Counted from the stretch's first letter, positions 1-5,400 are shown. The stretch: 7,344 nt of DNA from SIO4C1 sp039180385 (GCA_039180385.1 JBCDDJ010000331.1:1-7344), one strand, 5' to 3'. Translations and numbers: made by a program. The notes: generated from the letters alone by a model not told the origin.

Positions 1-7
1 AATCCGA

Positions 8-114
8 AACTTAATCCCCTCCTGGGAGGGGCAACGGGGTGGGTTGACCGTGAGTGCTAGCGATCGAAACCCACCCCGCCTTTCAGGCACCCCTCCCAAG
101 GAGGGGATCAAGTT
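8..114. repeat. Large imperfect inverted repeat downstream of the MDR gene
   Basis: The left arm (8-45) runs from AACTTAATCCCCTCC to GGGGTGGGTT. The right arm (68-114) is its imperfect reverse complement, running from AACCCACCCC to GGAGGGGATCAAGTT. The outer 15 bases and the inner 10 bases match almost perfectly, and the right arm carries a few extra bases in the middle. Each arm also contains its own small hairpin (CCCCTCC/GGGAGGGG). The spacer of about 22 bases includes GCGATCG. The repeat ends 25 bases before the stop codon of the minus-strand MDR gene, so it could act as a transcription end or RNA-stabilising hairpin for the operon. Its form suggests a dispersed cyanobacterial intergenic repeat, but that is inferred from memory and not shown here. 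Confidence 0.8.
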
Positions 115-138
115 GAATACATTATTAAATCCTTATTC

Positions 139-1149
139 CTAACGCTCCGGCTTCAACACCAATTTACCAATATGCTGGCCCTGCTCCATAACCTGATGCG
201 CAAGTTTCACCTCACTGAGCTTAAAGACGTTGGCAACCGGCAGACGGTAAGTGCCATTCGCCACGTTGTCTAAAACGTGCTGATAGGCCCGGGCCTCGAT
301 CTCGCTGCCCGCGATACGATTTAGCAACCAGCCGCGAATGGCCGCATCTTTGCGAATTAAGGGGGTGACATCTACCACATCAGGTTTGCCCAAGAGCCCA
401 TAGACCCAAAGGGTGCCGCCCTGACCCAGCAGGCGGATTTCATGGTTGAGAAACGCCCCTGCGGCGACGGGGTCAAAGATGACATCTAACCCCTGTCCCT
501 CGGTGAGCTGCTTGACCTCACGCCACCATTTGGGATGATCGCTCACCACAATGTGATCGTATTGCGCCTCGGGCAGGGCGTGTAACACCTCGACTTTGCC
601 GCGGTGGGTGGTGGTGCCAATGGCGATGCCCCCCCGCTGCTTAACGACCTGAGACGCTGCGATCGCAACACTGCTACTCGCCGCCGATATCATCACCCGC
701 TGCCCCGGCTGCAAATTTTGCCGCCACACCAGACAGCCCCACGCCGTCAGATAGGGCAGCCACAGCGCGCCAATTAGCTCATCTGCGATCGCATCTGGCA
801 CCAGCACCGTTTTCTCAGCCCCCACGGTGTAATGCGATTGGTAAGTTCCCTGGCCCAACCCCCGAGAGCCCGGTGCATCCAGCGTTAAAATCACCCGCTG
901 CCCCACCTGGCGCGTGGTCACCGCATCGCCCACCGCCGTAATCACACCACCCCCCTCAATCCCGGGCGTAAACGGCGGATTGCCGGTGATTAAGCGGTAC
1001 TCCCCCCGGCGGGCCATCAGGTCAGCATGGTTCATGCCAATGCTGGTCAGGCGGATCAAGACTTCGCCAGCAGCGGGGATGGGGTCAGGTTGGTCAACCA
1101 GGGTCAGGGTATCGAGATCGCCGAAGGCAGAGACAATGACTTTTTGCAT
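139..1149 (-). CDS. Zinc-free MDR oxidoreductase, quinone oxidoreductase-like
   Basis: This 336-residue protein belongs to the medium-chain dehydrogenase/reductase superfamily. The N-terminal GroES-like domain covers about residues 1-120 (MNHADLMARRGEY at 39-51, then PGIEGGGVITAVG at 62-74). The GHE zinc motif is replaced by GIE and no cysteine cluster is present, so the enzyme should be zinc-free, as in zeta-crystallin and enoyl reductases. The NAD(P)-binding Rossmann part begins near AASSSVAIAASQVVK (156-170), a variant of the usual AAGGVG loop. The end, GKLVLKPER, is typical of the family. Such enzymes reduce quinones, alkenals or enones with NADPH; the substrate cannot be told. The start is ATG with no clear ribosome site, and no better start exists. 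It is the last gene of the fabF-thioesterase-MDR run, 82 bases after the thioesterase. It carries two HIP1 sites (659 and 785). Confidence 0.9.
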   Translation of the reverse strand: MQKVIVSAFGDLDTLTLVDQPDPIPAAGEVLIRLTSIGMNHADLMARRGEYRLITGNPPFTPGIEGGGVITAVGDAVTTRQVGQRVILTLDAPGSRGLGQGTYQSHYTVGAEKTVLVPDAIADELIGALWLPYLTAWGCLVWRQNLQPGQRVMISAASSSVAIAASQVVKQRGGIAIGTTTHRGKVEVLHALPEAQYDHIVVSDHPKWWREVKQLTEGQGLDVIFDPVAAGAFLNHEIRLLGQGGTLWVYGLLGKPDVVDVTPLIRKDAAIRGWLLNRIAGSEIEARAYQHVLDNVANGTYRLPVANVFKLSEVKLAHQVMEQGQHIGKLVLKPER

Positions 1150-1219
1150 GGGGTTTTGTGACTTAAGGATGGCTGGTTGCAGAGATAGTGCACTGGGGCA
1201 ATCACAAGAGTTTACCCCT

Positions 1220-1247
1220 AAGGTTCCGTGGCTAAGGTTCTGTGGCT
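1220..1247. repeat. Tandem duplication of 14 bases at the thioesterase stop
   Basis: The unit AAGGTTCCGTGGCT (1220-1233) is followed directly by AAGGTTCTGTGGCT (1234-1247), one mismatch apart. The thioesterase TAG stop (minus strand, 1234-1232) sits at the junction. Because 14 is not a multiple of 3, the second copy changes frame, so the duplication has probably shaped the last residues (ATEP) of the protein. Confidence 0.85.
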
Positions 1248-1666
1248 ATTGTCTGCCAAGCTTCGTAGTCGCTCAAAATAGGCTCAGGTACTCGGATCGG
1301 TCGGCGATGCCCGAGATCAATAAAACAACCCGACTGAGTCGCCGTGGCAACCATCTGGTCAGCCACATGAAACTCTGCGTTGACGACCCATTTAAGTTGT
1401 TTGAGGCGGCTCATCCACATGCTCCCCCATAGATCATCATGGAAGGTGACCGGGCGTTTGTAGCAGATGTTGGTTTCAGACAAAATCGGCGCGATATTGG
1501 CCGCAAGCTGAGCTTGGATCGGCCAGGATTGCTCAATCATTTTCAGCCGTAAGTCTTCGAGCCAGCGAATGTAGACGATGTTGCTGACAATCCCGGCAAA
1601 GTCAATGTCGTAGGTTTTGACCTCAAAGTTGAGCTGGGTTTCAAAGGGGCGAGAGAGGTTAGGCAT
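1232..1666 (-). CDS. Acyl-CoA/acyl-ACP thioesterase, 4HBT hotdog family
   Basis: This 144-residue protein has the length and motif of 4-hydroxybenzoyl-CoA thioesterase/YbgC-type hotdog enzymes. Residues 16-40 carry the signature V-x-x-Y-D-x-D-x-x-G-I-V-x-N followed by the long central helix (YIRWLEDLR). Asp22 aligns with the catalytic Asp17 of the Pseudomonas 4-hydroxybenzoyl-CoA thioesterase (YDIDFAGIV against FGDCDPAGIV). The later strands (ETNICYKRPVTFHDDL near 64-79) fit the fold. The enzyme should hydrolyse a thioester of CoA or acyl carrier protein in the cytoplasm. Its place right after a ketoacyl-ACP synthase suggests an acyl-ACP or ketoacyl substrate, but that is inference; a DHNA-CoA thioesterase role is also possible for this family. 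The start is ATG without a clear ribosome site. The gap of 149 bases to fabF is full of repeats. Confidence 0.88.
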   Translation of the reverse strand: MPNLSRPFETQLNFEVKTYDIDFAGIVSNIVYIRWLEDLRLKMIEQSWPIQAQLAANIAPILSETNICYKRPVTFHDDLWGSMWMSRLKQLKWVVNAEFHVADQMVATATQSGCFIDLGHRRPIRVPEPILSDYEAWQTIATEP

Positions 1667-1680
1667 AGCTGGTGGGGGGT

Positions 1681-1715
1681 GGGTAGTGGGTAGTGGGTAG
1701 TGGGTAGTGGGTAGT
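1681..1715. repeat. Heptamer array, five perfect GGGTAGT copies
   Basis: Five exact copies of GGGTAGT lie head to tail between fabF and the thioesterase gene. They are preceded by G-rich sequence (GGTGGGGGGT, 1671-1680) and followed by a purine-rich stretch to 1757 with GGGAGCAGA repeats. Heptanucleotide short tandem repeats are known from cyanobacterial genomes. Evenly spaced GGG runs with four-base loops also satisfy the rule for a G-quadruplex on the plus strand, which is the template strand of this operon. Confidence 0.95.
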
Positions 1716-1767
1716 GAGGCAGGGGAGCAGAGGGAGCAGAGGGAACAGGGGGAAAAGCATCTTCACC

Positions 1768-1821
1768 AGCGCAGCGTCCTCACCAAGCGCAGCGTCCTCA
1801 CCAAGCGCAGCGTCCTCACCA
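1768..1821. repeat. Three perfect 18-bp tandem repeats over the fabF stop
   Basis: The unit AGCGCAGCGTCCTCACCA occurs three times without a mismatch (1768-1785, 1786-1803, 1804-1821), with a degenerate piece (TCTTCACC) before the first. The fabF stop codon (minus strand, 1818-1816) lies inside the copy nearest the gene, so the last Trp codon and the stop are made from repeat sequence. Read on the minus strand the unit is TGGTGAGGACGCTGCGCT. Copies are identical, which points to recent expansion by slippage. Confidence 0.95.
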
Positions 1822-3066
1822 ATATCTCTGAAAGGCGAGTGTGACGTTATGGCCCCCAAAGGCGTAGGAGTTTGATAAGGCGACCTTAACTCTCCGGTGA
1901 CGCGATTGATGGGGAACGTAGTCGAGATCGCACTCGGGGTCGGGGGTATCAAGGTTAACGGTGGGAGGAATCTGATCGGTTGCGATCGCAAGCACCGTCG
2001 CCACTGCCTCAATGCCCCCGGCCCCACCCAATAAATGCCCGGTCATGGATTTGGTAGAGCTAATCGCGACCTGGTGAGCCGACTCACCCAGGGCGGTTTT
2101 AATCGCAGCGGTTTCCGTCGCGTCATTGACGCGGGTGCTGGTGCCGTGGGCGTTGATGTAATCAACCTGCTTGGGCATCAGTCCAGCATCTTTTAGGGCG
2201 AGTTGGGCGGCGCGGGCAGCCAGGGTGCCGCCTGGCATCTGGCCAGTCATGTGGTAAGCATCGCAAGTGAGGCCATACCCCACCAACTCTGCATAGATGT
2301 GGGCATTTCGACTCAGGGCATGGTCCAAAGCCTCGAGCAGAAGGATGCCGCTCCCTTCGCCCAGGACAAAGCCATCGCGATCTTTGTCAAAGGGACGAGA
2401 GGCTTTGGTCGGCTCATGGTTGCGGGTCGAGACCGCTCGCGCCGCAGCAAACCCCGCAATACTCAACGGGGTGACCGCAGCCTCGGCACCCCCACATAGC
2501 ATTGCCTGGGCATCCCCCCGCTGGATCAAGCGAAAGGCTTCGCCAATGGCGTTGGACCCTGCGGCACAGGCCGTGACCGTGCAAGAGTTTGGCCCCTTAG
2601 CCCCGGTGTGAATCGCCACCAGCCCCGCTCCCATATTGGCAATCATCATCGGAATCATAAATGGGCTGCACCGACTGGGTCCTTTATTAAGGTAGATGGC
2701 CTGCTGATCTTCCATCACCTTGATGCCCCCCACCCCAGAACCAACAACTACCCCGACCTGCTCAGCATTTAACTCAGTGATGGCAAAATTTGCATCGGTG
2801 AGGGCCTGGTGGGCGGCTGCGATCGCAAACTGAGCAAACCGATCAGCCCGCTTCACGGCTTTAGCTTCCATGTAATCGACTGGATCAAACCTCTTCACCT
2901 CAGCCGCAATTTGGCAGGTATGGCGCGAAGCGTCAAAGTGGGTGATCGGTCCAATCCCACTGCGCCCCGCCAGCAATCCCGCCCAATAATCTTCTACCGT
3001 ATTCCCCAGGGGCGTAATGCTGCCCAACCCCGTCACCACCACCCGCTTAAGCTCAAGAGATCTCAT
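1816..3066 (-). CDS. fabF: Beta-ketoacyl-ACP synthase II (KAS II)
   Basis: This 416-residue condensing enzyme adds a two-carbon unit from malonyl-ACP to an acyl-ACP in type II fatty acid synthesis. The Cys-His-His triad is complete: Cys167 in TVTACAAGSNA, His307 in NAHGTSTRVND and His344 in KSMTGHLLGGAGG, with the conserved Lys339. The N-terminal RVVVTGLGSITPLG and the C-terminal SNSYAFGGHNVTLAF are classic. Length agrees with E. coli FabF (about 413). An in-frame TTG at 3084 would add six residues, but ATG 3066 has GAGG at 3078-3075 eight bases upstream and fits the family N-terminus, so it was chosen. The gene heads the run to the thioesterase and MDR genes and has an operator-like palindrome 27 bases or so upstream. 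It may be a second, regulated fabF rather than the housekeeping copy, since no acpP lies beside it; that is inference. Confidence 0.96.
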   Translation of the reverse strand: MRSLELKRVVVTGLGSITPLGNTVEDYWAGLLAGRSGIGPITHFDASRHTCQIAAEVKRFDPVDYMEAKAVKRADRFAQFAIAAAHQALTDANFAITELNAEQVGVVVGSGVGGIKVMEDQQAIYLNKGPSRCSPFMIPMMIANMGAGLVAIHTGAKGPNSCTVTACAAGSNAIGEAFRLIQRGDAQAMLCGGAEAAVTPLSIAGFAAARAVSTRNHEPTKASRPFDKDRDGFVLGEGSGILLLEALDHALSRNAHIYAELVGYGLTCDAYHMTGQMPGGTLAARAAQLALKDAGLMPKQVDYINAHGTSTRVNDATETAAIKTALGESAHQVAISSTKSMTGHLLGGAGGIEAVATVLAIATDQIPPTVNLDTPDPECDLDYVPHQSRHRRVKVALSNSYAFGGHNVTLAFQRYW

Positions 3067-3074
3067 CCATTCAT

Positions 3075-3078
3075 CCTC
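3075..3078 (-). promoter_or_regulatory. Ribosome binding site deciding the fabF start
   Basis: GAGG on the minus strand, eight bases before ATG 3066. It lies inside the longer frame that opens at TTG 3084, so it favours the ATG and a 416-residue product. Confidence 0.65.
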
Positions 3079-3092
3079 AATCAATAAACCCC

Positions 3093-3116
3093 AAAAAAAG
3101 ACCGATCGGTTTTTTT
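3093..3116. promoter_or_regulatory. Operator-like palindrome upstream of fabF
   Basis: A perfect core ACCGATCGGT (3101-3110) is flanked by seven A plus G on one side and six more T on the other, giving a near-palindrome with one mismatched position per arm. It matches the site before the TetR gene at 20 of 21 bases (3094-3114 against 3864-3884). It lies 34 bases (core edge) before the chosen fabF ATG, where a repressor could block transcription. It is probably the site through which the adjacent TetR protein controls the fabF operon. No convincing -35/-10 pair could be fixed around it. Confidence 0.8.
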
Positions 3117-3185
3117 AAAGGCAAAAAAAGAGCCCGATCCAGCACTCAACGCTTAAATTCCTTCCCCTATCTCCCTCTGCCTCCC

Positions 3186-3845
3186 CTACTCCCCTTGCTC
3201 ATCTTCCTCCATCCCACTACCCACTACCCCCACTACCCGCAACCCCTCCAAATACCCCTCCAAATGCTCAATCACCGATTCTAAAAAAGTCACATCGTCA
3301 TAGAGCTTGACTAGCATGACACCGCCCTCGAGCGTCGCGATCACCACGGTTGCCACCTGTTCTGGCTGGATCTCAGAGCGAACCTCCTGGCGCTCAATCC
3401 CCTTTTGTACAACGCTTTTGATCAACGATTGCCACTCACCCAAAGCCGCTGCCACCTTTGCCCGCAGAGCCGGATGGGTATCATCACTCTCGATAGCCAG
3501 GTTGAGCAGGGGGCAGCCGCCCCTCAATAGCGGATCATCCGACTGTTCATACTCGCGAAAAGGAAAGGTTTGTAGCATCGCCTGTAGCCGATCCACGGCG
3601 TGGCGATGACTGCGGAGCGCCTGTCGATACCGAGCCCCCATTTGAGTAAACACCTGCTCAAAGGCGGTCAGGGCAAGTTCATCCTTTGATTTGAAATGGT
3701 TGTAGATGCCTCCTTTTTTGAGACCTGTGGCTTTCATCAAGTCCGCCATTGAGGCCCCAGCAAACCCTTGACGATTAAAGATAATCGCCGACTGCTGCAA
3801 GATATGATGGCGGGTAGCCGCTGATTTTGAGCGGGGTTTAGACAT
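3186..3845 (-). CDS. TetR/AcrR-family repressor, NemR-like
   Basis: This 219-residue regulator has an N-terminal TetR DNA-binding domain (about residues 8-58): RHHILQQSAIIFNRQGFAGAS, then helix-turn-helix MADLMKATGLKKGGIYNHFKSKDEL. The ligand domain holds GGCPLLNLAIESDD, with the only cysteine of the protein, Cys111. Lys180 (MLVKLYDD) lies 69 residues further on. Both align with Cys106 and Lys175 of E. coli NemR as I recall it, which senses electrophiles and hypochlorous acid. A TTG at 3887 would add 14 residues, but the operator-like palindrome (3867-3884) would then lie inside the gene; ATG 3845 places it 21 bases upstream, so it was chosen. The last 17 residues (RVVGVVGSGMEEDEQGE) are encoded by a repeat array and look like a later extension. 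It probably represses itself and the fabF operon downstream on the same strand. Confidence 0.92.
   Translation of the reverse strand: MSKPRSKSAATRHHILQQSAIIFNRQGFAGASMADLMKATGLKKGGIYNHFKSKDELALTAFEQVFTQMGARYRQALRSHRHAVDRLQAMLQTFPFREYEQSDDPLLRGGCPLLNLAIESDDTHPALRAKVAAALGEWQSLIKSVVQKGIERQEVRSEIQPEQVATVVIATLEGGVMLVKLYDDVTFLESVIEHLEGYLEGLRVVGVVGSGMEEDEQGE
3213..3238. repeat. ACTACCC heptamer repeats within the end of tetR
   Basis: Three ACTACCC copies (3216-3222, 3223-3229, 3232-3238) follow CCC at 3213-3215, with two extra C before the last copy. This is the reverse complement of the array at 1681-1715. Read on the minus strand there are four G runs (3, 5, 3 and 3) with four-base TAGT loops, all within the coding strand of tetR, so the mRNA could fold a G-quadruplex. 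The repeat encodes VVGVVGSG near the C-terminus. Confidence 0.9.
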
Positions 3846-3866
3846 AAAAGTGAGCGAGTGATCAAA

Positions 3867-3884
3867 AAAGACCGATCGGTCTTT
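3867..3884. promoter_or_regulatory. Operator-like 18-bp perfect palindrome upstream of tetR
   Basis: AAAGACCGATCGGTCTTT is a perfect 18-base palindrome, 21 bases before the tetR ATG. It is nearly the same as the fabF site and lies in the position expected for autoregulation. The half-sites (AGACC, four bases, GGTCT) resemble the site I remember for NemR, which agrees with the protein comparison. Plus-strand genes to the right start over 200 bases away, so their control through this site is less likely. Confidence 0.85.
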
Positions 3885-4113
3885 CAAATGGTATCAAAGA
3901 ATTTTGGTGTCTACACCGATTTTTTGCAAAGAATCCTGCTGTTCAATGTTCAGAAGGGTGAAGTCTTTATAGAGGGACAGAAGGTGCTGAGTGCAAGCGC
4001 TGAATTGTGAACATGACTGTTGAAAACCCTGAGTCTATTGGGAAGACAAAGGTGTACGATGGTCCATTTTGAGAACGCTTGTGAATACCCTCTTGTCGAC
4101 CAATGAAAAATTG

Positions 4114-4362
4114 ATGATCAATCCCCCTAATTGGGAGGCAGCGCTCTATTTTTTAGAGACCTTCACTCAATTAGAGGATGAGTTTATGCGCGTCGAACTC
4201 GCCGCCACTGGCATGTTTGATCTGGAGCATCCAGATACAGCGCAAACCTTAGAGCTGGCGGGGGCTGTAAGGGCGATCAAGCTAAAATCGCAGCTCGCCA
4301 AAGATGTGCTCAAGTGGGTTGCGGAGCACAAACACGTCTTGGATGAGAAATCCTCTCAGTGA
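4114..4362 (+). CDS. Small hypothetical protein
   Basis: I do not recognise this protein. From ATG 4114 it has 82 residues, acidic and mostly helical in character (NWEAALYFLETFTQLEDEFMRVELAATGMFD, then AGAVRAIKLKSQLAKDVLKWVAEHK). There is no signal peptide, membrane segment or cysteine. The frame is open further upstream, with GTG 4081 and TTG 4069 as other starts giving up to 97 residues; none of the three has a strong ribosome site, so the start is uncertain. A better site (AAGG six bases before ATG 4059) serves a different frame of 15 codons that ends at 4106. The gene stands alone between the TetR block and the Uma2 gene, with a hairpin about 50 bases after its stop. Composition and length make it plausibly real, but there is no family evidence. 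Confidence 0.5.
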   Translation: MINPPNWEAALYFLETFTQLEDEFMRVELAATGMFDLEHPDTAQTLELAGAVRAIKLKSQLAKDVLKWVAEHKHVLDEKSSQ

Positions 4363-4414
4363 TCAGTCGGCACAGGCTTGGATATCGCTCAGCCAAACAG
4401 GGGAGAGGATACCC

Positions 4415-4432
4415 GGGTTGGGTCTCCAACCC
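4415..4432 (+). terminator. Hairpin after the small hypothetical gene
   Basis: GGGTTGG and CCAACCC form a seven-base perfect stem with loop GTCT. It lies about 50 bases after the stop at 4362 and before the Uma2 gene. There is no T run directly after it, so a standard intrinsic terminator is doubtful. The rest of this gap (4363-4528) shows no other clear signal; a loose TTGAGG...TATTCT pair near 4464-4490 has poor spacing and is not called as a promoter. Confidence 0.35.
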
Positions 4433-4528
4433 CTGACTAGATAAAGTTTCTGCCCAAAAAAGCTTGAGGGTCTGTGCTTAGGGTTATTCTATTAACTATC
4501 GTCATCCTGTCACAGAGTTCCTTAGTCG

Positions 4529-5278
4529 ATGGCTATCTCCTGCCAGTCGAACGCACCCTATCTTTGGAGCGTCACCGAATATCATCAACTCATTAAAAAC
4601 CGGCTGATTGGTGTCCAAGGTCCGACCGAGCTGATATCAGGCCGGATTATTTGCCCCTGCTGGCAGCAGCAATCTGCCCATCAGGTCGTTGTGCAGCAGC
4701 TAAGATTGGGATTAAAAAATAAGCTGAAACATCGTGTCTTGGTGCGATCGCAGCAACCCGTCCTGCTGGGCGTTGACTCAGAACCCAAGCCTGACATTGC
4801 CATTGTCTTGGGTGGTGATGCGCGATATGAGCACCATATGCCTACCCCGGTCGAGATTGCCCTGATCATTGAGGTGACCGAGGGTGACTTAGTGCTTGAT
4901 AGCTATCTCAAAGCGATTGACTATGCCGAAGCGGGCATCCCAGACTACTGGGTATTTGACATCAAACGCCAGCAGCTTTACGTATTTCGCGATATTTTCA
5001 ATGGATCTTACTGCGAGACCAGGGTGTTAGGGGTCGGCGAGAGTATCAGCCCGCTGTGGTTTCCAGAGTTAACGATGACGATCTGCAAACCGACCCGACG
5101 TTGCTTGCTCACCCGGTATGGTCGCCGTCAATCAACGCTACCCGCCACTCCTTTTATGTTTAAGTGGCAAGAGACAGCCCCCTCTGCGCAGCTTGCAACC
5201 AGTGCTGCAAACGCATCTACAGCACTGGTTGCAGTTGGCCATGGTTCATCTGCCAGCTTGAAGACCGCTGTCAATTAA
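4529..5278 (+). CDS. Uma2-family putative restriction endonuclease (DUF820)
   Basis: This 249-residue protein carries the PD-(D/E)XK nuclease fold of the Uma2 family. Visible signs are EPKPDIAIV (85-93, with Asp89), LIIEVTEGD (112-120, with Glu115), then LDSYLKAIDYAEAGIPDYWVFD (123-144), which matches the family's D-x3-K-x3-Y-x3-G-x-P-x-Y-W. The N-terminal part (SVTEYHQLIKNRLIG, then ELISGRI) is also typical. Members are very numerous in cyanobacteria; their targets are unknown and no methyltransferase lies nearby. The family normally ends near residue 190. Here about 60 more residues follow, first basic (TRRCLLTRYGRRQS), then rich in Ala, Ser and Thr, and this tail contains a perfect 14-base inverted repeat in the DNA. 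The start is ATG 4529 without a clear ribosome site. One HIP1 site lies at 4744. Confidence 0.9.
   Translation: MAISCQSNAPYLWSVTEYHQLIKNRLIGVQGPTELISGRIICPCWQQQSAHQVVVQQLRLGLKNKLKHRVLVRSQQPVLLGVDSEPKPDIAIVLGGDARYEHHMPTPVEIALIIEVTEGDLVLDSYLKAIDYAEAGIPDYWVFDIKRQQLYVFRDIFNGSYCETRVLGVGESISPLWFPELTMTICKPTRRCLLTRYGRRQSTLPATPFMFKWQETAPSAQLATSAANASTALVAVGHGSSASLKTAVN
5194..5233. repeat. Perfect 14-base inverted repeat inside the Uma2 gene end
   Basis: TGCAACCAGTGCTG (5194-5207) and CAGCACTGGTTGCA (5220-5233) are exact reverse complements, separated by 12 bases. It encodes part of LATSAANASTALVAV in the low-complexity tail and lies 45 bases before the stop. It could form a strong mRNA hairpin, or be the trace of a small mobile repeat that extended the frame. 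Confidence 0.9.
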
Positions 5279-5306
5279 ATCTGCTGAATAGTCTGAATTG
5301 CTGACC

Positions 5307-5324
5307 CTCAGTGGGAATACTGAG
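5307..5324. terminator. Weak hairpin between the convergent Uma2 and TPR genes
   Basis: CTCAGT and ACTGAG pair over six bases with loop GGGAAT. It sits in the 122-base gap where the two genes converge, 29 bases after the Uma2 stop. It has no T run on either side, so its role as a terminator is only suggested by position. Confidence 0.3.
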
Positions 5325-5400
5325 ATTGCAAAGGGGAGCCCTCCTATCTATCATCAAGTTACCTGGGAGCGAAACCTAAAACTGTTGTAATAGGGTCTTC

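Noticed and set aside
914..1432. Plus-strand open frame of 172 codons
   Set aside because: It lies opposite the MDR and thioesterase genes, crosses the gap between them and shows no recognisable family; both opposite genes have clear motifs.
1681..1821. CRISPR-like array
   Set aside because: The repeats are head to tail with no unique spacers and are too short; no cas genes are near.
1659..2027. Minus-strand open frame of 122 codons with Pro/Thr-rich tail
   Set aside because: It overlaps the end of fabF in another frame, and its tail (GEDAAL repeats, then PTTHYPLP) is just the 18-base and heptamer arrays translated.
2203..3087. Several plus-strand open frames of 92-104 codons
   Set aside because: All are antisense to fabF, whose motifs are continuous through this stretch.
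3111..3160. Intrinsic terminator between tetR and fabF
   Set aside because: On the minus strand a run of T follows GGGCTC, but the only stem before it is about four bases with a wobble, too weak to call.
3885..3960. tetR promoter elements
   Set aside because: TAGACA and TTGATA are near -35 matches, but no -10 box lies at a normal distance from either.
4529..5278. Restriction-modification or toxin-antitoxin pair with the small upstream gene
   Set aside because: There is no methyltransferase, the 166-base gap contains a hairpin, and the small protein does not look like an antitoxin.
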